64,000 nucleotides of DNA, from NCBI RefSeq assembly GCF_000309385.1, contig NZ_JH976537.1, forward strand, positions 3,280,540 through 3,344,539, in the 5' to 3' direction. Positions 1 to 7,963 of this stretch are shown here, piece by piece (position 1 is the first letter of the stretch; every line of letters starts with the position of its first letter). The position numbers and the translations under genes are program-made. The notes under the pieces are model-generated. The model searched no databases. It was not told the origin of the DNA and saw only the letters and a program-made list of their open reading frames with translations. Source of the DNA: Nodosilinea nodulosa PCC 7104 (GTDB lineage: Bacteria; Cyanobacteriota; Cyanobacteriia; Phormidesmidales; Phormidesmidaceae).

Positions 1-326
1 CGGGCATTAGCTTTGCGGTGACCCTGGTGCTGTCGGCGGGCTGCCTGCTGCTGTGGCCCGGCGATCTGGCGGGGCTGCTGTGGCCCGCGCTGTGGGTGGG
101 GGGGCTGCTGTCGGCGATCGCGACTCTGACCGGCCACGTGCTCAACAACCTGGGCATTCGCACGGTGGGGGCCACCGCTGCCTCCATGCTCGGGGCCGCC
201 AACCCGGCCCTGACCGCCGTGCTCGCCTGGGGCCTCCTGCAAGAGCAGCTCTCGCTGGTGCAGGGGCTAGGGGTTCTGCTCGTGACCGTCAGCGTGGGCC
301 TGCTGAGCCTGACTAAGCCTGCCTAG
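1..326 (+). CDS. DMT/EamA-family transporter, C-terminal part (cut by window edge)
   Basis: The frame is open from the window edge and ends at a TAG at 324-326, giving the last ~107 residues of a membrane protein. Visible are alternating hydrophobic helices and the line GATAASMLGAANPALTAVLA, followed by a helix and a short GLLSLTKPA tail. The GA-x-x-AS-x-L-x-x-x-x-P pattern in the second-last helices is characteristic of EamA (drug/metabolite transporter) halves, which export amino acids, metabolites or drugs through the inner membrane. The substrate cannot be told from this fragment. The start lies upstream of the window, so neither the length nor the first EamA repeat can be checked. Confidence 0.8.
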   Translation, partial: GISFAVTLVLSAGCLLLWPGDLAGLLWPALWVGGLLSAIATLTGHVLNNLGIRTVGATAASMLGAANPALTAVLAWGLLQEQLSLVQGLGVLLVTVSVGLLSLTKPA

Positions 327-346
327 TCGCCCTGTCGCGCGGTCCT

Positions 347-1387
347 TTAGCTCGATAAATAGGGCGTATTGAAATCAAACTCCACCAGCGTTTCATCCAC
401 ATCTAGGGCCAGAAAGTTGTCCAGGGCAATGTAGTACCACCGCAGCGACGAGGCAAGATCTGCCTTCATGGGCTTAAAGCCCAGCGCCGCTGCAAAGGCC
501 TCCAAGCTGGGATGAATTGTGATGGTATAGATATCGCTGAGATTGGGAAACTCCTGCTGCATGGCGCTCAATGTCGCCTGGGAATCTGCCAAGAACTCAC
601 ACACATTCGAGTAAGACCAGTACTCGGGTTTGAACTGCCAGGCCCGCACAAACACCACGTAGCAATCTGGATCACCAGACGCTGCCAGCTGAATCGGGTC
701 GGCATCATTGAGCGTGACCAGATGGAGACTGGCACTCGGGGGGCTGTGAAACATGGCCTCAGAGTCGGGATGGGCGGGATAAAAGGCCGCAAAGCCAACC
801 GGCGCAGCATCCGTGACCTGCCTCAGCACCCTCAATCCCTGGGGATATTGGGTTGCCCATCGCCGCAGAACCCGGGTGATTTTAAACGATGCACCCTCGG
901 TGCGCTGGCTGACCCAGCTGTAGCTTTCATCCATAAACGACGCGACGAGGGGGGCATCTCTGCGGGCATCAAAGGCATCTGCCTTGACCTCGGTTGGCTT
1001 GTCAGGCGGGGTCTGAGGCAGAAAGCTGGGCGGAATCTGCAAACTCAACTGAGACGGATAGCCATCGAAGGTCGTTCGTTTTACCAAGTGCTTTCTCACC
1101 AGCTGATTGATCATCAGCCCAGCGGCGCGCTCGCTTCCCCGCGCCTGGTCTGCATAAAACAGATCGGCGGCTTCGCTGTGGGAGCAGGTGAGTTGGTTAA
1201 CCTCTGGGCTGAGGGTCTGGAGCGGACTTTGATCTTTTTGATAGCAGGCATAGGCCCAAAGTCTGACAAAGCAAATAGCCTGCCGCCGCGTCAAGCCAGA
1301 CTGCCCCGTCACCTGATCTACGTAGCGACGCTGAACCTCCGACGGAAACCAATGATTGATCTCTCCAGCGGCGGGAACGGTGGGCAT
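347..1387 (-). CDS. Uncharacterised 346-residue protein, possible GNAT-like C-terminal half
   Basis: The start at ATG 1387 (MPTVPAAGEINHWFP) is chosen because a perfect AGGAGG lies 5 nt upstream (1393-1398 on this strand); a longer reading frame exists upstream but has no such site. No signal peptide or membrane segment is visible. The N-terminal ~100 residues are helical and rich in W, Y and R. The C-terminal half alternates strands and helices, with VGFAAFYP, YVVFVRAW and a late HPSLEAFAAALGF segment, reminiscent of a GNAT acetyltransferase fold, but no clear acetyl-CoA R/Q-x-x-G-x-G/A loop is seen. The family is not recognised. It is convergent with the upstream transporter and divergent from the LuxR-type gene, so it is probably transcribed alone. 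Confidence 0.75.
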   Translation of the reverse strand: MPTVPAAGEINHWFPSEVQRRYVDQVTGQSGLTRRQAICFVRLWAYACYQKDQSPLQTLSPEVNQLTCSHSEAADLFYADQARGSERAAGLMINQLVRKHLVKRTTFDGYPSQLSLQIPPSFLPQTPPDKPTEVKADAFDARRDAPLVASFMDESYSWVSQRTEGASFKITRVLRRWATQYPQGLRVLRQVTDAAPVGFAAFYPAHPDSEAMFHSPPSASLHLVTLNDADPIQLAASGDPDCYVVFVRAWQFKPEYWSYSNVCEFLADSQATLSAMQQEFPNLSDIYTITIHPSLEAFAAALGFKPMKADLASSLRWYYIALDNFLALDVDETLVEFDFNTPYLSS

Positions 1388-1636
1388 AACAACCTCCTGA
1401 CGGGGCTGAATGGGACAGTAATATTTTTGTGCCCTGATGAAGTAAATTGTGACGCTGCCCGGGGCACACATCAAAAAAACTTCACCCTACTTCACCCCTG
1501 GCTGCTCTGCTTCAGAGACCTGTAGCCCTGATACCGAGACCTTTAGACCCTTGCGGGTTAGTCCTGGCTAGGGACAACGTTTGGCGGCACTGTAGTACCT
1601 AGATTGAGTTGCAGCCCCCTAACCCCTTCCCTGTAG

Positions 1637-2386
1637 ATGTCCCTTTCCTGCAATTCACTGCTGATGCCATTTCACTGTGAGGTCAGAAGGGTGTTTGATT
1701 CTACCAACCCATTTCAGAGTCAGGCTATGTATAGCCAGTCTTCGTCTAGCCCGATTGCTTCGGTTGACTCAGCTAGTCCTTCGGGACAGGCTGCTTCAAT
1801 TGATTTTTTGTCCGTGCTGTTCGAAACGATGCTAGATCAGTTATTTCCATCGCAGGGCTTACTCCTGCTCAGTCGGTCGGGCCAGGTGGTGCAGAGTAGC
1901 CCTAAAGCCAGGGCGCTCTGCCAGGCTTTGCAAACTGGCACTGCCTTTGCGCCCCGCAAAGCTGGCCGCAAATCTGGCCGTAAATCTGGCTGGAGAGGTC
2001 AAGATCTCTGGGCGTTGCCGTCTCAAATTCGGACCCTGTGTAAGGTCATGCTGGAAAGCCGGGAGGAGTTCCCCGACCAGCGCCTACAGCTCCACGAGGA
2101 AATTGATATCGGTAGTGAGGGCTGTATTCACCTCAATGGTGAATGGGTGGATTGGGGCGAGGCTGAGTCCACCTACCTGCTGATTACGCTGGAAAATCCG
2201 GCTGAGCTATCGGTGCAGCGGGCGGCTTTTGACGCCCATCGCTATCAGCTGACGGCTCGAGAGGCCGATGTCTGGCAGCTGGCGCTTCAGGGACTCTCCT
2301 ATGGCGATATTGCGGCTCAGCTCTTTGTGAGCTTGAACACGGTCAAGCGCCACATGAAGAGCATTTATGAAAAACGGCGGCGGTAG
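1637..2386 (+). CDS. LuxR/FixJ-type HTH transcriptional regulator
   Basis: A 249-residue reading frame whose last ~60 residues are a LuxR-type DNA-binding domain: LTAREADVWQLALQGLSYG, then DIAAQLFVSLNTVKRHMKSI, the scaffold and recognition helices. There is no receiver domain. The N-terminal part (residues ~55-200) looks like a PAS-type sensor module (LLLLSRSGQVVQSSPKARAL), so the signal is unknown. Between them lies a basic tandem stretch (RKAGRKSGRKSG) encoded by near-identical 12-nt units. ATG 1637 is the longest start; ATG 1727 (MYSQSSSS) is an alternative, as the first 30 residues look non-conserved. A strong terminator follows directly, so this is a monocistronic gene. The regulated genes cannot be inferred. 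Confidence 0.85.
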   Translation: MSLSCNSLLMPFHCEVRRVFDSTNPFQSQAMYSQSSSSPIASVDSASPSGQAASIDFLSVLFETMLDQLFPSQGLLLLSRSGQVVQSSPKARALCQALQTGTAFAPRKAGRKSGRKSGWRGQDLWALPSQIRTLCKVMLESREEFPDQRLQLHEEIDIGSEGCIHLNGEWVDWGEAESTYLLITLENPAELSVQRAAFDAHRYQLTAREADVWQLALQGLSYGDIAAQLFVSLNTVKRHMKSIYEKRRR

Positions 2387-2402
2387 GAGGGAGATTGCGA
2401 TC

Positions 2403-2443
2403 GCCCGGAGGAGCAGCGGGGCAGTCTGCTCCTCCGGGCTTTG
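2403..2443 (+). terminator. Rho-independent terminator after the LuxR-type gene
   Basis: A perfect 14-bp inverted repeat (GCCCGGAGGAGCAG, 2403-2416; CTGCTCCTCCGGGC, 2426-2439) with a 9-nt loop, followed by a short TTTG run. It begins 16 nt past the regulator's stop. Confidence 0.85.
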
Positions 2444-2532
2444 ATGGCCAATGGCCTAAGCGGGGGATGCCTTTGCACTTTCCCCATCAGCCCTGTGCGT
2501 GGAATTGCCGCTCCCCTGGAACCGAAAACGCC

Positions 2533-3222
2533 TCAGGGTGTAATTGCTGTTGTGGCTGGACTGGCGATCGGCGCAGCCTTGGCTGAAGGACAGAGATCCG
2601 CCAGCTCGCAGATGGCGCAGTTGGGGTTGCGGGCGTTGCATACCGCTCGCCCGTGGTACACCAGCCGAATCGACCAGTTTTCCCAGTCGGGCTGGGGCAG
2701 CAGCTTCATTAGATCGCGCTCAATTTTGACGGGGTCTGTATTTTGGGTTAGCCCCAGGAGTTTAGTGATTCGCTTGACGTGGGTATCGACCGTGACCCCA
2801 GCGTTGATGCCAAAGCCGTGGGCCAGCACCACATTGGCGGTTTTGCGGGCCACCCCCGGCAGGGTAATCAGGTCGTCCATGCGGGCGGGCACCTCACCGT
2901 TGAACTCGGTGATGATTTTTTGGCAGGCGGCGCGAATGTTTTTGGCCTTGTTGCGGTAAAACCCGGTGGATTTTACCAGTCGCTCCAGATCTTCTAGATC
3001 GGCCTGGGCGAAGGCGTAAACGTCGGGGTAGGCGGCAAAGAGGGCGGGCGTAACCAGGTTGACCCGCTCGTCGGTGCACTGGGCCGCCAGCATGGTGGCA
3101 ATCATCAGCTGGAGCGGATTGTCAAAGTCCAGGGAGCAGGGCGCTTCTGGGTAGAGTCGCTTGAGGCGCATGAGAATTTCAATTGCCCGCTGTTTCGTAG
3201 AGGCTCGCCGCTGGTTGGGCAT
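2533..3222 (-). CDS. nth: Endonuclease III (DNA glycosylase/AP lyase)
   Basis: A base-excision repair enzyme that removes oxidised pyrimidines and cleaves the abasic site. The 229-residue length is slightly longer than the bacterial norm (~211) because of a short Ala/Pro tail. The helix-hairpin-helix LPGVARKTANVV carries the catalytic Lys127, and VDTHV gives catalytic Asp146. The C-terminal [4Fe-4S] loop is intact with Cys195, Cys202, Cys205 and Cys211 in the C-x6-C-x2-C-x5-C spacing. It lies 74 nt downstream of rseP in the same direction, at the end of the rsmA-ispE-rseP-nth run, so cotranscription with rseP is plausible. Confidence 0.96.
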   Translation of the reverse strand: MPNQRRASTKQRAIEILMRLKRLYPEAPCSLDFDNPLQLMIATMLAAQCTDERVNLVTPALFAAYPDVYAFAQADLEDLERLVKSTGFYRNKAKNIRAACQKIITEFNGEVPARMDDLITLPGVARKTANVVLAHGFGINAGVTVDTHVKRITKLLGLTQNTDPVKIERDLMKLLPQPDWENWSIRLVYHGRAVCNARNPNCAICELADLCPSAKAAPIASPATTAITP

Positions 3223-3296
3223 GGCGGGGTGGGTAGGGGGTGGATGAGTAGGGGGTGGATTGGTAGCGATCTGCCATCTTGAGGTCGCACCGTTAC

Positions 3297-4388
3297 CTAT
3301 CGGAGGTTTTGGAAAATTTCGAGCTGAGTGGTGTCGCGGACGATCAAAAATACACCCAGCCCTAGCAGCAGCACCAGTCCGGTTTGCATGACGTTTTCTT
3401 GAATGCGATCGGGCAGGGGCTTGCCGCCGCGCAGGGCCTCAATGAGCAGAAAAGCCAGCTGCCCGCCATCCAGCGCAGGCAGGGGCAAAATGTTGATAAT
3501 CGCCAGGTTGATGCTGATGATGGCGGTAAAGGGGAACAGCATGGCCGCGCTCGATTTGGCCAGCCCTGCCCCCTGCTCGACAATTTTGACAGGCCCGGCC
3601 ACCTGACTGGCCATTTCGCCGAAGTTGGTTACCAGTTGAACAAATCCCTTTACGGTGCGCACCAGGGTATCTTGAAACTGCTGCGCCGCCAGGGTAAAGA
3701 CTTCGATGGGGTTTTTAGGGCGGCGGTAGCCGAAGTCGCCATTTGGCTGAAGCTGTACGCCAATCACCGCCTTGCCGTCGGCACCGATTTCGGGCGTTAC
3801 CGAGACATCTACTTCGCGGCCACCGCGCTGTACGGTGAGATCTACCGGCTGGCCAGCGCTGTCTTTGATTAGCTGAATGAAGGAGGGAATGCTCTCTTCG
3901 CCCGCCCCTAGGGGTTCGCCGTTGGCGGCTACCAGGATGTCGCCGGGGCGAATGCCCGCCTGACCTGCTGGGGAGCTTTCGGAGATGACCTGGGGCACTA
4001 GAATGCCGGGCTGGGGGTTAAAGGTTTCGGGAATGCCGACGGCGGTAAACTGGGCCACAAACACCAGATAGGCAAACACCAAATTGGCGATTACCCCAGC
4101 GCTGATCACGATCGCGCGATCTACAATCGGGCGGTTTTTAAGCAGGTCGGGGTCGGTGGTGGGAATGTCGCTGTCGGGGTCATCGTCGGGAAAACCCACG
4201 AAGCCGCCCAGGGGAATCGCCCGCAGGGAATACTCGGTCTCGGCTCCCTGGTATTTCCACAGAATGGGGCCAAAGCCAATGGCAAAGCGGTTGACGTGGA
4301 TGCCCTGTAGCCGAGCGGCCATGAAGTGCCCCGCCTCGTGGACGGCTACCAGCAGGGCAATGACCGCGATCGCAGCTAAAACCGACAT
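3297..4388 (-). CDS. rseP: Site-2 intramembrane zinc metalloprotease (RseP family)
   Basis: The product is 363 residues. The first transmembrane helix holds the zinc motif HEAGH (residues ~17-21), a PDZ domain follows in the middle (PGDILVAANGEPLGAGE), and the C-terminal membrane part has the second active-site motif NILPLPALDGGQ. This is the full S2P architecture; family members cut membrane-anchored anti-sigma factors or signal peptide remnants in the plasma membrane. ATG 4388 is preferred over an in-frame TTG at 4394. It is co-oriented with ispE upstream (100 nt) and nth downstream (74 nt). Cyanobacteria often carry several S2P paralogues, so the specific substrate is unknown. Confidence 0.94.
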   Translation of the reverse strand: MSVLAAIAVIALLVAVHEAGHFMAARLQGIHVNRFAIGFGPILWKYQGAETEYSLRAIPLGGFVGFPDDDPDSDIPTTDPDLLKNRPIVDRAIVISAGVIANLVFAYLVFVAQFTAVGIPETFNPQPGILVPQVISESSPAGQAGIRPGDILVAANGEPLGAGEESIPSFIQLIKDSAGQPVDLTVQRGGREVDVSVTPEIGADGKAVIGVQLQPNGDFGYRRPKNPIEVFTLAAQQFQDTLVRTVKGFVQLVTNFGEMASQVAGPVKIVEQGAGLAKSSAAMLFPFTAIISINLAIINILPLPALDGGQLAFLLIEALRGGKPLPDRIQENVMQTGLVLLLGLGVFLIVRDTTQLEIFQNLR

Positions 4389-4488
4389 AGACAAACCCGA
4401 TAGGTTAAGAACAGTCTCCCCATTCTAGCGCTGCTTCCTGTCCTCCACGGCTAGCGCTGCCCTGGCGGCCCCATTCTCTGTCTTAGGG

Positions 4489-5433
4489 CTAGCTGCCCAG
4501 CTGCACGCCGCCAGACAGGAACCGAGCCGTCCATACTCCCAAGTCGGGATCCGGTAGGGCCTGGCGCAGCTGCGCCGCCAGGGATTCTGCCTCGGCTGCC
4601 GACTCGGCCAGGGTAAACACCGAGGGGCCAGACCCCGACATCAGCGTGCCTAGGCCGCCCAGCTCGGCCATGGTGGCCTTGAGGGCAGCGGTTTTGGGAT
4701 GGGCAGGCAGCACAATTTTCTCAAAGTCGTTGTGGAGGTGCTGGCCTACGGCCCCGGCATTTCGCTGGGCGACCGCCCTCACCATTTCCCCCGATCGCAC
4801 CTGGGACTGCCGCTCTTGCCAGCTCTGGACATCTTCTAAATAGGTGTTGCCGTATTCGGCCCGGTAGGTTTTGTAGGCCCAGGGGGTGGAAACAAACTCC
4901 GACTCGTACTTGGCCAGCACCAGGTGCAGGCTGTCGATGCCGGGCAGGGAATCGAGCTGCTCGCCCCGTCCGGTGGCGATCGCGGTGCCCCCCGACACGC
5001 AAAAGGGAATGTCCGATCCCAACTCAGCCCCTAGATCTTGCAGCTCTGCTTGGGTTAGGCCTAAATTCCACAGCAGGTCTAGCCCCACCAGCACGGCGGC
5101 GGCGTTGGATGACCCCCCGGCCAGGCCCGCCCCCACCGGAATTTGCTTTTCGATGGTAATTTCGACGCCGCCCAGCTTGGCCATTACCCCAGGGCAGCGC
5201 TCGACCACCAGCGCCGCCGCCTTGTAGGCCAGATTTGTCTCATCGGCGGGTACCAGGGGGTGGTCGCAGCGTACCCGAATGGTGTCTACGCCGATGCTGC
5301 GCACGGTAATGCGATCGCACAGGCTAATGCTCTGCATCACCATAATCAGCTCGTGAAAACCGTCGGGGCGGCTGCCCACAATTTCGAGGTAGAGATTGAT
5401 TTTGGCGGCGGCCAGCAGCGAGTAGAGACGCAT
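4489..5433 (-). CDS. ispE: 4-diphosphocytidyl-2-C-methyl-D-erythritol kinase
   Basis: A GHMP-family kinase of the non-mevalonate isoprenoid pathway that phosphorylates CDP-ME; its products feed carotenoids, phytol and quinones. The start is ATG 5433 (MRLYSLLAAAKINLYLEI), with an AAGGA-type ribosome site upstream; the frame is open further upstream but that part is unrelated. The substrate-binding AKINLYLEI, the ATP loop PVGAGLAGGSSNAAAVL and the C-terminal GSGPSVF (third GHMP motif) are all present, and 314 residues is a normal length. It lies 111 nt downstream of rsmA on the same strand, a neighbour pair common in bacteria. The intergenic part contains a short GGGCGG/CCGCCC stem. Confidence 0.95.
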   Translation of the reverse strand: MRLYSLLAAAKINLYLEIVGSRPDGFHELIMVMQSISLCDRITVRSIGVDTIRVRCDHPLVPADETNLAYKAAALVVERCPGVMAKLGGVEITIEKQIPVGAGLAGGSSNAAAVLVGLDLLWNLGLTQAELQDLGAELGSDIPFCVSGGTAIATGRGEQLDSLPGIDSLHLVLAKYESEFVSTPWAYKTYRAEYGNTYLEDVQSWQERQSQVRSGEMVRAVAQRNAGAVGQHLHNDFEKIVLPAHPKTAALKATMAELGGLGTLMSGSGPSVFTLAESAAEAESLAAQLRQALPDPDLGVWTARFLSGGVQLGS

Positions 5434-5544
5434 TGAGCGATCCTTCGTGAATGGTGTGAGTATCCGTAGGGCAGGCAACTCACCTGCTTGGTTCCCGTGG
5501 GTTCCACAAGGGCGGGCACCGCCCACCAACCTTGTCAGCGCCCT

Positions 5545-6384
5545 TTAACCTGATGATGACGACTGCTTCAGGATTGTATTACTCAGCGCTACCCACTGCT
5601 CAACACTGAGGTCTTCCCCTCTGGCGGTGGGTTCGATGCCTAGGTTAGTCATGATCGCCTCCAGCTCGTCGCGATCGATCACGCCCTTGAGGTTGTTGCG
5701 CAGCATTTTGCGCTTGCTGCCAAAGCCCAGCTTTACCAGGCGATCGAACCCAGTCAGGTCATCGGACGGGGTAGCCGGGGGACGCGGCGTCAGCTTGACC
5801 ACCGCCGAATCGACCTGGGGCGGTGGCTGAAAAGCGCGAGCGGGCACGGGGCACACCAATTCACAATCGGCTAAATACTGCATCCGCACCGACAGCGCCC
5901 CAAAGGCTTTGGTGCCCGGCTTGGCGTAGAGCCGCTGGGCCACCTCCTTTTGCACCAGCAGCACAATCATGTCGTAGGGCTCTGGGTTCGGCGAGGCTAG
6001 AGTGCCCAGCAGCTTCTCTAAAATCGGCCCGGTGATGTAGTAGGGAATGTTGGCGACGACCTTGTTGGGCAGGCCAAAGTCGAAGTGTTTGTCCCGCGAG
6101 GCGGCAGCAATATCTAGCTCTAAAATGTCGCTGGGCACCAGCCGAAAGTTGTCGTGTTTGGCGAACTGATGGTTGAGTTTGCGGATCAGGTCGCGATCGA
6201 TTTCAACCGCTACTACCGCATTGGCGAGGGGCAGCAGCCAGCGGGTCAGCGCTCCGGTGCCGGGGCCAATCTCCAGCACGGTATCCTGCCGGGTGACGGC
6301 GGCGGCCTCCAGCATGCGGTGGAGCACCTTTTCGTCGGTAAGCCAGTGCTGGCCAAAGCGCTTGCGAGTACGTTGAGAAAACAT
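5545..6384 (-). CDS. rsmA: 16S rRNA dimethyladenosine transferase (RsmA/KsgA)
   Basis: It dimethylates two adjacent adenosines near the 3' end of 16S rRNA during 30S maturation. The N-terminal RKRFGQHWL and the SAM site VLEIGPGTGALT are characteristic, and the catalytic motif NIPYYI (N-I/L-P-Y) is present. The chosen start ATG 6384 (MFSQRTRKRFGQHW) gives 279 residues, close to the family norm. A further 21 codons upstream are open (ATG 6447) but encode a low-complexity extension and no clear ribosome site separates the two choices. It is first of the rsmA-ispE-rseP-nth run. Confidence 0.95.
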   Translation of the reverse strand: MFSQRTRKRFGQHWLTDEKVLHRMLEAAAVTRQDTVLEIGPGTGALTRWLLPLANAVVAVEIDRDLIRKLNHQFAKHDNFRLVPSDILELDIAAASRDKHFDFGLPNKVVANIPYYITGPILEKLLGTLASPNPEPYDMIVLLVQKEVAQRLYAKPGTKAFGALSVRMQYLADCELVCPVPARAFQPPPQVDSAVVKLTPRPPATPSDDLTGFDRLVKLGFGSKRKMLRNNLKGVIDRDELEAIMTNLGIEPTARGEDLSVEQWVALSNTILKQSSSSG

Positions 6385-6533
6385 TGCTGATTTTAGTGGG
6401 CTAGAGGGTTGATCTGCTGCTCCCTTCGGGACAGGACGTTGCGCCAAGGCGATTCATAGTCTGGCTCTAGACTGTCAGCAAGACGGTAAACCAGGGGAAA
6501 ACTGCACTATGGAATCGTGATTGAGGCTATTGG

Positions 6534-7187
6534 ATGGCAACCGTTCCACACAAAGGGCAACTGACAACCTGGAAAGATGAGCGGGGCTTTGGCTTCATCA
6601 AGCCTGATGGCGGCGGCAAAGAAATTTTCTTGCATATCAGCGCGTTGCCAAATGCCAGTCGCCGCCCAAAGGTGGGAGATACAATCTTATACGAGAAAGT
6701 TACTGCACCAGACGGTAAAGTTCGTGCCGCCAAAGCCTCCATTGAAGGTGTCACGCCCGCCCCAAGACAAATCACCCAAAGACAAATCACTAGACCAGTT
6801 CCAACGACCCGCCCCCTGCCCGCTAGGCGCAAGCCCAACCAAACGAGCTGGCTTCAATCTCTCGCAGGCATTGTTGGGCTGGTGGTACTTGCAGCTTCTA
6901 CTGTTCCCTCTGTTTATAAAAGCGTCTGGACTCGCTTTGACGCCAATCCTCCTGTCTCACCCAATCCGCCGTCAGAGACTACCACTCCTCCAACACCCAT
7001 TGAGGCGGTCATAGATCCCAACTGCATTATCAAAGGAAATATCTCGATTTCAACAGGAAAGAAGCTCTATCACGTTCCCGGCATGGAGGATTATGAGGGA
7101 ACACAAATTCACCTCGATGAGGGAGAACGGTGGTTTTGCACCGAGGCCGACGCGATCGCGGCGGGCTGGCATAGAGCACCTAGGTAA
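6534..7187 (+). CDS. Cold-shock domain protein with a membrane anchor and a C-terminal Cys/Trp domain
   Basis: Residues 1-70 form a cold-shock domain with both RNA-binding motifs (GFGFIKPD and EIFLHIS), normally a cytosolic single-stranded nucleic-acid binder. A proline/arginine linker follows, then one hydrophobic segment (about 105-128, AGIVGLVVLAASTVPSVY), a Pro-rich linker, and a ~60-residue C-terminal domain with C-I-I-K-G-N, GKKLYHVPGMEDY and GERWFCTEADAIAAGW. I recall similar C-terminal domains in cyanobacterial and rhizobial thermonuclease-like or Excalibur-type proteins. The CSD and the C-terminal domain would lie on opposite membrane faces. A GAGG ribosome site lies 6 nt before ATG 6534. 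The fusion is unusual; its function is unknown. Confidence 0.85.
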   Translation: MATVPHKGQLTTWKDERGFGFIKPDGGGKEIFLHISALPNASRRPKVGDTILYEKVTAPDGKVRAAKASIEGVTPAPRQITQRQITRPVPTTRPLPARRKPNQTSWLQSLAGIVGLVVLAASTVPSVYKSVWTRFDANPPVSPNPPSETTTPPTPIEAVIDPNCIIKGNISISTGKKLYHVPGMEDYEGTQIHLDEGERWFCTEADAIAAGWHRAPR

Positions 7188-7242
7188 GCCTATGACTGAG
7201 TAGCCCGGTTACACTCAAACCTAAGTGAAGTTGAATAAATCT

Positions 7243-7572
7243 ATGCCAGTCGTTACGGCCAAATCTTATGTTGAGTATCGCAACGAAGCCTACTGGGTTG
7301 AGGGCACTCGAATTTCCCTAGATTCTGTTGTCTATGCCTTCCGTGATGGCCTGGCACCCGAAAGCATTGTGCAGTCATTTCCACTGCTGACATTAGAGCA
7401 AGTGTATGGGGTGATCACCTTTTATCTGGCCAATCGTGATCAGGTTGACGCTTACCTAGCGGCAGGGCAAGCTGCCTTCGATGCCATGCCCCAACCCCTA
7501 CAAGCCTCTGATCCTGGTTTATACAACAAGCTCCTGGCAGCTAAAGCCTTGCAGCAGCAGGTAGATGCTTGA
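7243..7572 (+). CDS. DUF433-family antitoxin
   Basis: A 109-residue protein with the DUF433 signature (YVEYRNEAYWVEGTRISLDS, then LAPESIVQSFPLLTLEQVYG), a small helix-turn-helix-like fold that neutralises PIN-type toxins and usually represses its own operon. ATG 7243 is preferred; an upstream in-frame GTG (7225) would add MKLNKS. Its stop overlaps the start of the downstream PIN-like gene (TTGA), typical of translational coupling in type II toxin-antitoxin pairs. The GC content is somewhat below that of neighbouring housekeeping genes, as expected for a mobile module. Confidence 0.88.
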   Translation: MPVVTAKSYVEYRNEAYWVEGTRISLDSVVYAFRDGLAPESIVQSFPLLTLEQVYGVITFYLANRDQVDAYLAAGQAAFDAMPQPLQASDPGLYNKLLAAKALQQQVDA

Positions 7573-7919
7573 CTATCCTTTACCAAGCTGACGCTGATTT
7601 AAACCAATCAATTGTGACGGGGGTGCTGCGGCGAGAGCCTGCCATAGATTTTCAAAGTGCCTTTGCTGCTGGGCTGGATGGAATTATTGACGCAGAGGTA
7701 TTACGCCTCTCGGCACAGCAGGGGCGGATTCTTGTTAGCCACGATCGCAAGACAATGCCCTCAGAATTTGCTGCCTTTATCACTGATCAGCAAAGTGCTG
7801 GCGTTATCATCGTTTCTAGAAAACTACCGTTTGAAACGGTGATTGAGGAATTGCTGCTAATTTGGGCCGTATCCAGTGCTGAAGAGTGGGTCAACCGCAT
7901 CGCCAAGCTTCCCCTGTGA
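7569..7919 (+). CDS. DUF5615 PIN-like toxin
   Basis: A 116-residue protein beginning at TTG 7569, overlapping the antitoxin stop by 4 nt. Acidic residues expected in a PIN/Mut7-C type nuclease centre are visible: Asp in QADADLN near the N-terminus, IIDAEVLRLSAQQG, and ILVSHDRKTMP. The family is paired with DUF433 antitoxins, and RNA cleavage is the presumed activity. No promoter is seen between the two genes, so they form an operon. No sign of truncation. Confidence 0.86.
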   Translation: MTILYQADADLNQSIVTGVLRREPAIDFQSAFAAGLDGIIDAEVLRLSAQQGRILVSHDRKTMPSEFAAFITDQQSAGVIIVSRKLPFETVIEELLLIWAVSSAEEWVNRIAKLPL

Positions 7920-7963
7920 ACGACTCTACACCCCCTGATCCTTCTCAACTTTCCCATCTTCAG

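Noticed and set aside
5434-5544. tRNA or riboswitch in the ispE-rsmA gap
   Set aside because: Only short GC-rich stems are seen; no conserved RNA signature.
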